DNA from: an uncultured Verrucomicrobiota bacterium
GTDB taxonomy: Bacteria > Verrucomicrobiota > Verrucomicrobiia > Verrucomicrobiales > Verrucomicrobiaceae
NCBI GenBank assembly: GCA_903838675.1
Contig: CAILZI010000181.1
Span: 20,813 to 84,812 of the forward strand
Reading direction: 5' to 3'
DNA length: 64,000 bases
The translations under genes were made by a program, and so were the position numbers. This document shows positions 43,732-54,100 of the stretch, piece by piece. The notes below the pieces were generated by a model. It did no database searches, was not told the origin of the DNA, and saw only the letters and a program-made list of their open reading frames with translations. The stretch's first letter is position 1. Every line of letters starts with the position of its first letter.

Positions 43732-43755
43732 GCTGTTTATAAACGCATGTTTAAC
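43724..43755. promoter_or_regulatory. Large dyad over the TetR start codon, probable self-operator
   Basis: The 32-bp segment is symmetric about 43739/43740: outer arms GTTAAACA (43724-43731) and TGTTTAAC (43748-43755), and a central GTTTATAAAC palindrome (43735-43744), leaving only 3 unmatched bases on each side. A second, offset 14-bp perfect palindrome TAAACAGCTGTTTA lies at 43726-43739. The ATG at 43747 is inside the dyad, so bound repressor would cover the -10 box and the start region. Confidence 0.7.
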
Positions 43756-44433
43756 TCCACTCCATCCCGTGAACATGATGCTGAGGCGCGGCGCGAGCGC
43801 CTGGTGAAGGCCGCCGCCGGTGTCTTTGCCAAGGACGGCTTTGAGAAGGCCAGTCTGCGAGCCATCTGCCTGAAGGCGAAGGCGAATGTGGCATCGGTGA
43901 AGTACTACTTTGGCAGCAAGGAAGGACTCTACCGCGAGGTCTTCCTGTGCCACTGCCGCGCCGGCATGGACAAAGACACTCCAGTCACGCTGGCGGACGG
44001 CGGTGCGCCGGAGGACACGCTGCGGCGCTGGATACACCACCTGCTGGACCACATGCTGCTGAAGCGCGCGGCGAATCCGGTGAAGAGCCAGATCATGGCG
44101 CATGAGATGCGCGAGCCGACGGCCTGCCTGAACGAATTCATCAAGCTCGTGGTCAGGCCTTTCCATGAGGAGCTCGCGCGGATCATCGCCGCCGTGCTGG
44201 GCAGGCAGGAGGTCGATGAGGAGTGCACCCTCTTCGGCCATCACATCATCGGTCTCTGCATTCACTACGACCATTGCCGTGTGTTCATCGACCGCCTGGG
44301 TCCGCCGGTTCCCAAGACCGAGGCGGAGGTGAAACGCCTGGCGGAAAACATTGCCGACTTTGTTCTCGGTGCGCTGGCCGCACGGCGTGCCGCAGCCCCC
44401 AAACCCACAGCCCGCTCGAAAAAAAGGCCATGA
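43747..44433 (+). CDS. TetR-family transcriptional regulator (CerR-like, DUF1956 C-terminal domain)
   Basis: A repressor of 228 residues. The N-terminal TetR helix-turn-helix spans about 17-63 ('LVKAAAGVFAKDGFEKASLRAIC', 'ANVASVKYYFGSKEGLY'). The C-terminal half, with 'QIMAHEMREPTACLNEFIKLVVRPFHEELARII', matches the CerR/DUF1956 branch, which commonly controls adjacent HlyD/RND genes. A Lys/Arg/Pro-rich tail ends the protein. Its stop overlaps the adaptor start (ATGA), so it is the first gene of a repressor-adaptor-pump-channel operon. The inducer is unknown. Confidence 0.9.
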   Translation: MFNSTPSREHDAEARRERLVKAAAGVFAKDGFEKASLRAICLKAKANVASVKYYFGSKEGLYREVFLCHCRAGMDKDTPVTLADGGAPEDTLRRWIHHLLDHMLLKRAANPVKSQIMAHEMREPTACLNEFIKLVVRPFHEELARIIAAVLGRQEVDEECTLFGHHIIGLCIHYDHCRVFIDRLGPPVPKTEAEVKRLAENIADFVLGALAARRAAAPKPTARSKKRP

Positions 44434-45530
44434 CTCCGACTCTACTTCGAACCTTCCAGGCGCTCGCTCTCAGCGCGCTGGGCATGTTACTCACTGGCTG
44501 CAGCAAAGCACCGGCGGCTTCACCTGCCGTGGCGCAAAAAGCTGTCGCGGGGATCACCGTCAAAACTGCGGTGGCACAGGAAGGGCCGATGCCGCGCTAC
44601 CTGCGCCTGACGGGTGAGATCACGGCTGCGCAGAATGCGGCGGTGGCCGCCGACACCACGGGCAAGGTGATGGAGACGCCGGTGGAACGCGGCAGCGTGG
44701 TGAAAGCGGGCGATGTGCTGGTGCAACTGGACAGCCGCACTGCGGCGCTCAATCTCGCGGAAGCCGAGGCGAATGTGGTGCAGGCGAAATCGAAGCTGGA
44801 TCTGGCGGAGAGCGAGGTGAAACGTAACACGCCGCTGCTGCAGATGAAGGCGGTGTCTGAAACGGACTTCGCACGCATCAAGGCGGATCGTGATGGTGCT
44901 GCGGCGAATCTGGCGGCGATGCAGGCGCGGCGTGACATGACGAAGAAGACGCTGGATGATTCGACCATCCGCGCGCCGTTTGACGGCACGGTGGCGGAGC
45001 GCTTTGTGGCCACGGGCGAGTATGTCATGGCAGACTCGAAGGTGGCGCGTGTCATTGATCTGCAGCATCTGCGGCTGCTGGTGAATGTGTCTGAGCCTTC
45101 CGTGGGACTCATCCGTGTGGGGCAGACGGTGGAGTTCAGTGTGTCTCCGTACCCTGGTGAGGTTTTCACGGGCATAGTCAAATTCATCGGGGCGGCGGTG
45201 CGTGCTGAATCGCGTGATCTGCAAGTGGAGGCTGAGGTGATCAATACAGATGGACGTCTGCGGCCCGGACTCTTTGCGGAGGCACGCCTGGCACTGCCGG
45301 ATCAGACGGCCACGACGATTCCAGCGAGCGCGGTGCGTGCGGATGGCGCGAATCAGAAAGTTTGGGTGGTGCAGTCCGGCCAGCTCAATGAACGCTTGGT
45401 GGAGGTGGGTGAGACGGAGAAGGACCGCATCGAGATCCGCCGGGGTGTGCAGAAGGGCGAAAGCGTGGTGCTCGCTCCAGGGCCAGATGCCGCGGACGGC
45501 GTGCCGGTGACTGTGGCTCCTCAATCTTAA
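44430..45530 (+). CDS. RND efflux periplasmic adaptor lipoprotein
   Basis: A 366-residue membrane fusion protein. The lipobox 'MLLTGC' places the lipidated Cys near residue 24. Barrel-sandwich halves are 'DTTGKVMETPVERGSVVKAGDVLVQLD' and 'STIRAPFDGTVAERFVATGEYV', flanking an alpha-hairpin (about 105-165). Beta-barrel ('LLVNVSEPSVGLIRVGQTVEF') and membrane-proximal domains follow. The ATG overlaps the TetR stop and the pump starts 18 bp downstream. The family is firm; the substrate is not given by the sequence. Confidence 0.92.
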   Translation: MTPTLLRTFQALALSALGMLLTGCSKAPAASPAVAQKAVAGITVKTAVAQEGPMPRYLRLTGEITAAQNAAVAADTTGKVMETPVERGSVVKAGDVLVQLDSRTAALNLAEAEANVVQAKSKLDLAESEVKRNTPLLQMKAVSETDFARIKADRDGAAANLAAMQARRDMTKKTLDDSTIRAPFDGTVAERFVATGEYVMADSKVARVIDLQHLRLLVNVSEPSVGLIRVGQTVEFSVSPYPGEVFTGIVKFIGAAVRAESRDLQVEAEVINTDGRLRPGLFAEARLALPDQTATTIPASAVRADGANQKVWVVQSGQLNERLVEVGETEKDRIEIRRGVQKGESVVLAPGPDAADGVPVTVAPQS

Positions 45531-45548
45531 CTTTTTCTTTTTTACTCC

Positions 45549-48500
45549 ATGCAATGGCTTGCCCGCATCTGTGTTAAGCGTCCTGTCCTCGCCAGCGTCA
45601 TCGTGCTGGTGTTTGTGGTGGTGGGCATCATTGGCTACACGCGGCTGCCGGTGGACCGGTTTCCGAAAGTGGATTTTCCGACTGTGGCGATCACGACGCG
45701 GCTGGATGGTGCGACGCCGAAGGAAGTGGAAACGCAGATCACGGACAAGATTGAAGAAGCGGTCAACACCGTGAGCGGCATTGATGAACTGCGCTCCGTC
45801 TCCAGCGAAGGCATCTCGCAGGTGATCGTGGTCTTCCTGCTGGAGAAGAACGTTGACGTGGCTGCGCAGGAAATCCGGGACCGCGTGAACCGCATCATCA
45901 CCAATCTTCCCGATAATGCTGATCCGCCCATTGTGGAAAAGCTGGATCCGGATGCCTCGCCGATCCTCAACGTCGCGCTGACAGCGGACAAGCCGCCGCG
46001 TGAGATCACGGAGTATGCGGACAAGGTGCTGCGCCGACAGCTTGAAAGTGTGCCGGGGGTGGGACAGGTGACACTGCTGGGCGGACGCAAGCGGCAGATC
46101 AATGTGTGGATGGACCCGGTGCGTCTGCGCTCCTTCAATCTTACGGCAATCGACGTACAGAATGCGCTGCGTTCACAGAATGTGCAGATCCCCGCAGGCA
46201 CGGTGAAGGATGCCGCGAGTCAGGCGGGGCTGCGAGTGCTGGGCAAGGCGGCCTCCGTGGCGGAACTGACGCAGATGGTGGTGCGCGAAAAAGACGGCGG
46301 CATGGTGAGGCTGGGAGATGTGGCGCGTGTGGAGGATGGAGCGGAGGAGCCGCAGACGGCCGCACGGCGCAATGGCATACCCACGGTGGTGCTTTCCCTG
46401 CGCAAGCAGTCCGGCGAAAACACCATCAAGGTGGTGGATGCGGTGAATGAGCGGATGGAGGAGATGAAGAAGATTTTGCCTGCGGGCTATGAGATCAATG
46501 TGGTGCGTGACAACTCGACCGTCATCCGCACGAGCACGCATGCGGTGCAGGAGCATCTGATCCTCGGTGCTGTGTTTGCCGCGCTGATTGTGCTGCTGTT
46601 TCTGGGGAACACGCGTGCGACATTCATCGCGGCGCTGTCGATTCCGACGTCCATCATCGCGGCGTTTGGCGTGATGTGGGCGCAGGATGTGACGCTGAAT
46701 CAGATCAGCCTGGTGGCGCTGGCGCTGGCGGTGGGCATCGTGATCGATGACGCGATCATCGTGGTGGAAAACATCGTGCATCACATGGAGGAGAAAGGCG
46801 AGAACGCGCATGACGCGGCGATCAATGGCACGCGGGAGATCGGACTGGCGGTGATGGCCACGACGCTGTCGCTGCTGGCGGTGTTTGTGCCGGTGGCGTT
46901 CCTCAGCGGCATTGTGGGCATGTTCTTGAAGAGCTTTGGATTGACGATGGCCTTTGCGATTGCGGTGTCGTTGCTCATCAGTTTCACGCTGGTGCCATCG
47001 CTGGCGGCGCGCATGCTCAATCGGCGGCGCAAGAGCAGGATGGAGCGCGCGCTGGAGAAGGTGGTGAATGTTTTCTACCGGCCCATCGAGACGGTGTACA
47101 TGGTGATGCTGCGATTCTCAATGGCTCACCGCTGGGTGATCGTGCTGGCGTGCATCGGCGCGCTGGGCTCGCTGCCGATGCTGATGCGCATTGTGCAAAA
47201 GAGCTTCATGCCGCCGACGGAAGAGGCGGAGTTTATCGTGAACATCCGCGTACCGGAAGGCACCACGCTGGCGTCAACCGATCTGCTGGGAGAGCGAGTG
47301 GCGCGGAGCATTCGCGGGCTGGCGGGTGTGGAGTCCACGCTGCTGACCATTGGCGACAATGACCAGCGTGTGCCGAACATGGCCGGCATCTACGTGCGGC
47401 TCACGGATGCTGACACACGCAAAGCCACGCAGCAGGACATCATGGATCAGGTGCGCAAGGAGATCGTGCCGAAGTATCCCGCTGAATGGCGCATGACGGT
47501 GATGGCGGTGCCGCCGTTCAACACGGGACAGTCGAGCGCCAACATCCAGTTCTTCATCGCCGGGCCGGATCTGGACCGACTCACGAGCGCGACGGATGCG
47601 ATCATGAAAGAAGCGAAGAACATTCCCGGCATTCGCGATCTGGACTCCACGTTGATCAGCGGCAAGCCGGAGATCACCGCGAGTGTGGACCGCAGCAAGG
47701 CGGGGCAGATGGGCGTGAACATCGCCGATCTTTCCACCACGCTGCGTCTGCTGGTGGGCGGCCTGGATGTGTCCACCTACGATGAAGGCGGTGAGCAGTA
47801 TGACATTCATCTGCGCGCTGAAGCGGGCTACCGCAACAACCGCGAGGCGATGGCGCAGCTCTCGGTGCCGAGCGCGACGAGAGTGCCGGTGGCGCTGGAC
47901 AATGTGCTGAAGCTGGAGCAGACCTCGGGCCCTTCGCAGATCGACCGCTTGAACCGACGCAGGCAGGTGACGATCAGCGCGAACAACGCGCCGGACGTGG
48001 GCGAGAGCCAGATCGTGGATGCTATCGGCGCGCTGGTGAAGAAGCAGAATCTGCCTGCGGACTACAGCAGCGGCGCTGCGGGGAGATCGAAGGAAATGGC
48101 ACGCACGGGCAAGGCCTTTGGGATGGCGTTCCTGATGGCGTTTGTTTTCATGTATCTGATTCTTGCCGCGCAGTTTGAGAGCTGGATTCATCCGTTCACC
48201 ATTTTGCTGGCGCTACCGCTGACGCTGCCGTTTGCGATTTTATCGCTGATCATCTTTGGGCAGTCGCTCAATCTCTTCTCGATGCTGGGCGTGCTGGTGC
48301 TGTTTGGGATGGTGAAGAAGAATGGCATCCTGCAGATCGACCATACGATCCAATTGCGTGAGCGTGGGATGGAAAGGCATGAGGCCATTCTGAAGGCGAA
48401 CAAAGACCGACTGCGCCCCATCCTGATGACGACGCTGGCGTTTGTGGCGGGCATGGTGCCGATGATGCTGGCGCGTGGTGTGGGCGCTGCGTTTAACAAT

Positions 48501-48689
48501 GCGACGGCGGGCGTGATCCTGGGAGGGCAGACTCTGTCTCTGCTGCTCACACTTCTGGCCACGCCGGTGATCTATTCGTATTTTGATGACTTCGTTGAAT
48601 GGCGCAAACGCCGTGCTGAGAAGCGTGCGGCGCGGCGTGCCGAGCGTGAGGCGGCGCTGGCGGAGACCGCAGAGACTGTTGCTGCATAG
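45549..48689 (+). CDS. RND-family efflux pump (HAE1, MdtB/C-like)
   Basis: An inner-membrane proton/drug antiporter of 1,046 residues: TM1 ('RPVLASVIVLVFVVVGIIGY'), porter loop, TM2-6 with the proton-relay aspartates in 'VGIVIDDAIIVVENIVHHME', second loop, and TM7-12 with 'GMVKKNGILQIDHTIQLRERG'. The opening 'LPVDRFPKVDFPTVAITT' is typical of the MdtB/C-like group. The end is an Arg/Ala/Glu-rich tail. It forms a full tripartite system with the preceding adaptor and the outer-membrane protein 262 bp downstream. Confidence 0.92.
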   Translation: MQWLARICVKRPVLASVIVLVFVVVGIIGYTRLPVDRFPKVDFPTVAITTRLDGATPKEVETQITDKIEEAVNTVSGIDELRSVSSEGISQVIVVFLLEKNVDVAAQEIRDRVNRIITNLPDNADPPIVEKLDPDASPILNVALTADKPPREITEYADKVLRRQLESVPGVGQVTLLGGRKRQINVWMDPVRLRSFNLTAIDVQNALRSQNVQIPAGTVKDAASQAGLRVLGKAASVAELTQMVVREKDGGMVRLGDVARVEDGAEEPQTAARRNGIPTVVLSLRKQSGENTIKVVDAVNERMEEMKKILPAGYEINVVRDNSTVIRTSTHAVQEHLILGAVFAALIVLLFLGNTRATFIAALSIPTSIIAAFGVMWAQDVTLNQISLVALALAVGIVIDDAIIVVENIVHHMEEKGENAHDAAINGTREIGLAVMATTLSLLAVFVPVAFLSGIVGMFLKSFGLTMAFAIAVSLLISFTLVPSLAARMLNRRRKSRMERALEKVVNVFYRPIETVYMVMLRFSMAHRWVIVLACIGALGSLPMLMRIVQKSFMPPTEEAEFIVNIRVPEGTTLASTDLLGERVARSIRGLAGVESTLLTIGDNDQRVPNMAGIYVRLTDADTRKATQQDIMDQVRKEIVPKYPAEWRMTVMAVPPFNTGQSSANIQFFIAGPDLDRLTSATDAIMKEAKNIPGIRDLDSTLISGKPEITASVDRSKAGQMGVNIADLSTTLRLLVGGLDVSTYDEGGEQYDIHLRAEAGYRNNREAMAQLSVPSATRVPVALDNVLKLEQTSGPSQIDRLNRRRQVTISANNAPDVGESQIVDAIGALVKKQNLPADYSSGAAGRSKEMARTGKAFGMAFLMAFVFMYLILAAQFESWIHPFTILLALPLTLPFAILSLIIFGQSLNLFSMLGVLVLFGMVKKNGILQIDHTIQLRERGMERHEAILKANKDRLRPILMTTLAFVAGMVPMMLARGVGAAFNNATAGVILGGQTLSLLLTLLATPVIYSYFDDFVEWRKRRAEKRAARRAEREAALAETAETVAA

Positions 48690-48857
48690 CTTTCCAAGGA
48701 GACGGGTTTTCGCTTCGCGGCCCGCCCTCATCTCCGATATCAATAACAATCCTGAATGAACGACGAGCCCAATCAAAAAACTTCCAGCTCACAAAGCCAA
48801 AGTTCTGCGATGTCAGCCATTCGCCACGCCGCATTCAATCTCCAGCGGCGCTCCAGA

Positions 48858-48896
48858 ATCGAGGACGAGTTCGAGTAGGAGGACGAGGACGAGTCC
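48858..48896. repeat. Copy of dispersed GAGGACGAG purine-rich repeat
   Basis: ATCGAGGACGAG, then GTAGGAGGACGAGGACGAGTCCC-like sequence, closely matching the copy at 60964-61006 and more loosely 32506-32529. It lies in the 262-bp spacer between pump and outer-membrane channel genes, where no gene is seen. The repeat is intergenic in all three cases. Confidence 0.6.
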
Positions 48897-48951
48897 CAGA
48901 ACCTCCATCACTCCACATTCACCCTTTAATCCACGCCCCACCCTACTCATC

Positions 48952-50358
48952 ATGCTCCCTTCCGTTTCACGCCTCTGCCTTGTCCCGGTGCTCCTCACAG
49001 GGCTCGCGGCCTGCTCTGTCGGGCCGGATTATAAAAAGCCGGACACGACCGACATCACTCCGGCGACGTGGCGCTGGCAGGCCGGTGTACCGCGTGATGC
49101 CGCGCCGAAAGGCGAATGGTGGAAGGTGTTTCATGACAGCGAGCTGAACCGCCTGCAGGCGCTCGCGCTGGCGGACAATCAAAACATGCGCGCGGCGTAT
49201 GCGCGCATCATGCAGTCACGGGCCAACGCGCGCGCCGCCGCCACGGACTGGTTTCCAAACATCACCGCCAACTCCCGCGACAAACGCGAGCGTACGTCCG
49301 GCTTTCTGCCCACACCGGTGCCGGTGAAGATCCCTTCCGCGCAAATCGACACCTTCAGCCAGACGTTTGACCTCAGCTATGAGATCGACTTCTGGGGCAA
49401 GGTGCGGCGCAACTTTGAATCTGCGCGGGCGCAGGCGGAGTCGAGCGCCGCGGATTTCAACAATGTGCTGCTAACACTGACTGGCGATGTGGCGGCCACT
49501 TACTTCCAACTTCGCGCGCTGGATTCTGATCTGGCCTCGCTGCGCCGCACCATCGCGCTGCGTGAAAAAAGTCTGGGGCTCATCCAACAGCGGTTCAATG
49601 CCGGCACGATTGAGGAGACGGATGTGCTCCGTTCCAAAACCGAAGTGGCCACCGCCAAGGCGGAACTGGCCGACATCAAACGGCAGCGTCAGGAAGCCTC
49701 GGACAATCTGTCTCTGCTGTGTGGCGTACCCGCCACGAATTTCCGCATCGCCGAGCGCCCACTGCACGACACGCCGCCTGTCATTCCAGCCGGGGTACCC
49801 GCCAACGTGCTGGAACGCCGCCCGGATGTGGCCTCCGCCGAGAGGCTCGTGGCTGCGCGCAATGCGGACATCGGCGTGGCCACGGCTGCGTATTTCCCGG
49901 CGATCAGCCTCACCGGACAAGGTGGCTACCTGAGCAAGGACACCGGCGATCTATTCAAGGCTGACAGTCACGTGTGGTCCATCGGGCCGAGCGTAAGCCT
50001 GCCCATCACGGGCTTTGCCCTCATCCGTGCCAACGTGCGGAAGAAACGCGCTGCGCGGGAAGAAGCGATCTCAAGCTACCGGCAGGCGGTGCTGTCGGCC
50101 TTGAAGGATGTGGAGACGACGCTGGCGCAGACGCGGTATCGCGGTGAGCAGGCGGCGGCGCAGAATGAAGCGCTGGCGGCGGCCTCGCAGGCGGCGGAGC
50201 TCACGCGGGCGAGGTATGACAGCGGCGCGGTGGGGTATCTGGAATTTCTTGATGCGGAACGCACGCGGCTGCAGACGGAGCGGCAGACGAACCAGGTGAC
50301 GGCGCAGAGGTTTATTGCGACGGTGAAACTGGTGAAGGCGATGGGTGGCGGGTGGTAG
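48952..50358 (+). CDS. Outer-membrane efflux channel lipoprotein (NodT/OprM family)
   Basis: A TolC-like trimeric exit duct of 468 residues. The lipoprotein signal ends in 'LTGLAACSVGPDYKKP' (Cys near 21; the 'GPDY..P' motif is typical of NodT/OprM proteins). Two repeats of paired helices and barrel strands are visible: 'FDLSYEIDFWGKVRRNFESARAQAESS' in the first and 'GPSVSLPITGFALIRANVRKKRAAREEA' in the second. It completes the second RND system, although a 262-bp repeat-bearing spacer separates it from the pump, so it might have an extra promoter. It could also serve the first RND pair, which lacks a channel. Confidence 0.92.
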   Translation: MLPSVSRLCLVPVLLTGLAACSVGPDYKKPDTTDITPATWRWQAGVPRDAAPKGEWWKVFHDSELNRLQALALADNQNMRAAYARIMQSRANARAAATDWFPNITANSRDKRERTSGFLPTPVPVKIPSAQIDTFSQTFDLSYEIDFWGKVRRNFESARAQAESSAADFNNVLLTLTGDVAATYFQLRALDSDLASLRRTIALREKSLGLIQQRFNAGTIEETDVLRSKTEVATAKAELADIKRQRQEASDNLSLLCGVPATNFRIAERPLHDTPPVIPAGVPANVLERRPDVASAERLVAARNADIGVATAAYFPAISLTGQGGYLSKDTGDLFKADSHVWSIGPSVSLPITGFALIRANVRKKRAAREEAISSYRQAVLSALKDVETTLAQTRYRGEQAAAQNEALAAASQAAELTRARYDSGAVGYLEFLDAERTRLQTERQTNQVTAQRFIATVKLVKAMGGGW

Positions 50359-50591
50359 TGGGGGATTATGAAGGATCCTAGCACCGGAGATGAAGGCTTA
50401 CGGAATACACGGAACAGACGGAAAATCAGAACCCAACTCATGGCGGCTGCCTCACCTCTTGCGTGAACGATGTGGAATGCTCATTTTTTTGCCCCTCCAT
50501 TCACGTTTTTAGGATGATAGTTCTTTGGGAGTGCAAGGCAGGATCTGAGTGTTTTCGCTTAACCTCAGAGTCTGATCCGAGAGGCACCGAG

Positions 50592-50930
50592 TCATGAAAG
50601 CCCTGAAGATTGAATCAACCTGATGGTGAAGACCACGCCCAACACAGTGCACAGGATCTCAATGCCGAAGGACAATGCAGTCAGGAACCAATAGAAAAGT
50701 GGATCGTCATCGCGATTATACCGGACTCCTCTATAGGTGGTGTATTTCTGGGACAAGGAGGTCCAGGTGGTCCAGAGGAGCAGCACGCCGACGAGGTCGA
50801 TCATGATTGCGCTAATGAGGACACCTTGCGTGGTGGCGATGAGCAAAGGGGACAGCATTGGCAGTTTTCTTCCTGGTTTATTGGGCCGGGGCGGGCGAAA
50901 TGCCATAGGAAAAGGGACCGTGCTTTGCAT
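50592..50930 (-). CDS. Small two-pass membrane protein, hypothetical
   Basis: A 112-residue protein with a proline/arginine-rich head and two membrane helices ('GVLISAIMIDLVGVLLLWTTW', about 36-56, and 'FYWFLTALSFGIEILCTVLGVVFTI', about 78-102) joined by a polar loop with 'KYTTYRGVRYNRDDD'. No family known. It lies 226 bp beyond the 3' end of the FtsK-like gene of the T7SS-like cluster, in the same orientation, so it might be a membrane component of that system, but the gap makes this weak inference. Confidence 0.5.
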   Translation of the reverse strand: MQSTVPFPMAFRPPRPNKPGRKLPMLSPLLIATTQGVLISAIMIDLVGVLLLWTTWTSLSQKYTTYRGVRYNRDDDPLFYWFLTALSFGIEILCTVLGVVFTIRLIQSSGLS

Positions 50931-51156
50931 CCCAGGTTTGTAACGCCGCTACGCGGTTCCACCGGATTGCATGGACGCGCTCCCTCATAAACGTGGGGGG
51001 GCCACGGCTGCGGTTGTGTCAGCGCTACGGGCTTGAGCTGATGATGAATCGAGCGCTGTCAGGCCGCCGGGTTTGTTTGACGGTCATCGAACATTTGCAC
51101 ACGCTCATGGACGGGCGGGCTGTCGCCGCCCACATCCTACTTCCATTCATGAAACG

Positions 51157-54100
51157 TCATTTTCCCAACTGCGCGAGGGCTTCGGCCACCCAGCCCGAGT
51201 CTGGCAGAGCAAAGGGGCGGAAGGTTTCGAGGCGGGATTCGTGCTCGCTGTAGAATAGGGCGCGGTGGAGGCCGAGCATGCTGGCTTTCGGTGAGTCGAT
51301 GAGGCTGGCGGAGTCGTTGGCACTCATTTGGAAGAGTACGCGCATGCCGAGCTCGCTGACTGCCTTGCGGCTGATGGAGCGGTTGACGTTGTTGAGGGTG
51401 TCGAGGCTGGTGATGATATGAATGCCGACGGGCGGGCCTTCGGAGATGATATCGTTGAGCTGGTTACCTGGCTTCGGAGCATCATCGCCACCGAAGGAGA
51501 AATCCTCTTCGTAGCGCAGCTTGCGGAACTTTTGCAGACCGTGGATGAAGAGGTAGATGGGCGGATCTCCCGCGCTGCCTTCATCATTGCGGCGCTTCAT
51601 TTCGGTGTGGATCTCGTTGATGAATTCGGGGGCTTCATGCCCCTGCGAAACCTGCGCTTGACCTTGGGCGATACCTTCGAGGAATTCGCAGTCCGGTGTG
51701 CCGGCAAGCGCGCCGTGGACGAGGTAGAACTTCGGTGGGTTGGCACGGGGATGCTGCGCAGCGAGGGCAAGCATTCCGAGGCCCATGATGGCGGCGACGG
51801 CTTCGTCGTTCTGACCGACGAGCAGCAGGTGCCGACCGCTTTGACGCGGGAACATGGCTTCCGTGGGGCCTTTGATGGCATTGGGCATGCCGAGCCAGCA
51901 CTTGGGATCCGCAGGAGCTTTGACGGGTGGATTTTCCAGGGCGGCGGTGAGCAGGGCGTTGTCGCGCACGTCTGCGGGCATGTTGCCTTCAAAGACGATG
52001 GGGCGCTTGTTGCTGAAGCCGCGTTCTTTGGAGAGCTGGGAAATTTTGACGAGGTTCATGTCGCGCTCCTCATCGGTGAGCCAGACGACCTGGAAGGGGC
52101 TGTTTCCTTCCACTGCACCGGCGGCGTCATTGTAGATGCCTTCACCCGGACGTGAGAGCAGACGCGGCGCGGTGTTGGTGTCGTCCATAATCAGGGCGGC
52201 ATCGGCCTCGTTGCACTGGAGGGCGATGCGGATGACCATCTGCCCCAGCGTGGTGCGTGCAAGAGTGTAGGCGCCACCGAGAGTCTGTGAACCGAGAAAG
52301 ACATGGATGCCGAAGGCACGGCCCTGACGGACGATGCGGTCCATCAGCAAGGCGGCGCCCTGAGCGACGGAATCGTCCTCCGTGAAGTACTCCTGGAACT
52401 CATCAATGATGAGCATGGAGCGCGGCATGGGTTCGGTGCCGCCGACGCGCTTGTAACCGGCGAGATCCTGCGCGCCAACTTTGCGGAAGAGCTCGCCACG
52501 ACGGCGCAGCTCTTCATCGATGCGCTGCAGCACGCTCAGCGCGAATTCGCGATCGCTCTCAATGGCGATGACTTTGGCATGCGGGAGCTTGGCATCCGCG
52601 TAGCACTTGAACTCGACGCCTTTCTTGAAGTCGATGAGATAGAATTCGATCTCATCCGGGCTGCATGAAAGCGCGAGATTGGTGATGATGATGTGCAGCA
52701 GGGTGGATTTACCGGAACCTGTTTTACCTGCGAGCAGCGCGTGCTGCCGTGTGCCCTTGCCGATGGCGAGGTATTGCAGCTTTGTGGCCCCCGTACGACC
52801 GATGGCGATGCGCAGCTCACTGGTGGTGCTTTCGGACCACATCTCCTTGGGAGTGACGACACTGAAGGGAACCTGCACGCGGTTGGAGTCGATGCTGGCC
52901 TGCCCGATTTGATGGGCGAGATCCGCAGCGACGGCATCCGGCGGCGGTGCATCCAGCGTGAGAGTACGAATGCCGCCGAAGCTGACGACACCCTTCTCCC
53001 GCACGATGCGGACGCAGTTCTTGCGCAGATCCTCGGCGCTGAGACCTTCGGGCAGGGGCTGGCGGCGGTCCCAGTGAATGAGCACAAACACGCCGCAGCG
53101 TGCGCCGCTCATGACGATGCTCTTGAGACGCGCCATCGATGATTCATTGAAGGCGGCGGGCAGTCCGGCAATGACGAGGAAGTGATACTTCTCCGCCACA
53201 CTGCCGGCCTGCTCGTTGTACTCGGTGATGGTCGCGTACTCATTGCGCAGATACATCTGGATGACCTTCTCAACATGCTCGTTGAGCTCGGCGAGGCGTT
53301 CCTCGATCTGCTCACGCTGCGTCCAGATGCGACGGTTGATGAGAGCGGGTTCGTAATCAGCCAGATGCATGAGTCCGGCGAAGTTCTGCCCCAGACCGAC
53401 GGCGTCGATGATGGTGAAGTGGACCTTTCCGGGAGGCGCCTGGGTGAAGAGACGGAAGATGACATCGTTCATCACATCGGCCACCCACTTGCCACCATCG
53501 TCGTCGGTTTCGATGAGGAGGGAGCCCTCTTCAGGGAAGGCAAGCGCCAAAGGCAGGGTGATGTGCTCATGACCGCTGAGACTGAACGGGGTCTCTTTTT
53601 CAAACAAGGCAGCGGACGTGCTGAGATCGAGCTCAAGCGCACCCAGACGAACCGCGTATGGAAAGAGCTCATGCGCCTTGTATGTGGTGCTCCACGCTGA
53701 GAAGTGGGAGGCGGGATCTTGTTTGATCTCCTCCACTGCGGCGAGCAGCGGCGGGATTTTCTGATTCCACTCGGCCTGCAGTTTGGTCCAGCGCTGCTGT
53801 GCCGTCCCATGCATGGCGTGCATCGAAGCTTCATGCTGTTCGATCAACTGCTGACGCTGCTGCAAGAGCGGCTCGCTCGCCTGGGTCAGGGCTGCCGCCT
53901 TTTGCTCCTCAAACCTTTGCAGATTGCGGGCGAGGAGACGTTCATTGATTTCGAGGCAGGAGGGAATTTGCGTGGCGAGACGCTTCAACATGGCCTGACG
54001 GTATTTCTCCGCCACCTCTTCAGCGCGGTTCCAGTCAGCCGTGACCAGTGCATCCGTATGCTCATATTCGGCCTGCACCTGCGCCGCAGCGACATCCTTG

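Larger units (their letters stand above)
43372..43746. other. 375-bp intergenic stretch before the TetR gene
   Basis: Contains the strong terminator at 43583-43618, then the promoter and operator of the TetR gene. The 210 bp before the terminator hold no open frame of note; they could be the 3' UTR of the preceding gene or an unannotated small RNA that ends at the terminator. Confidence 0.5.
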
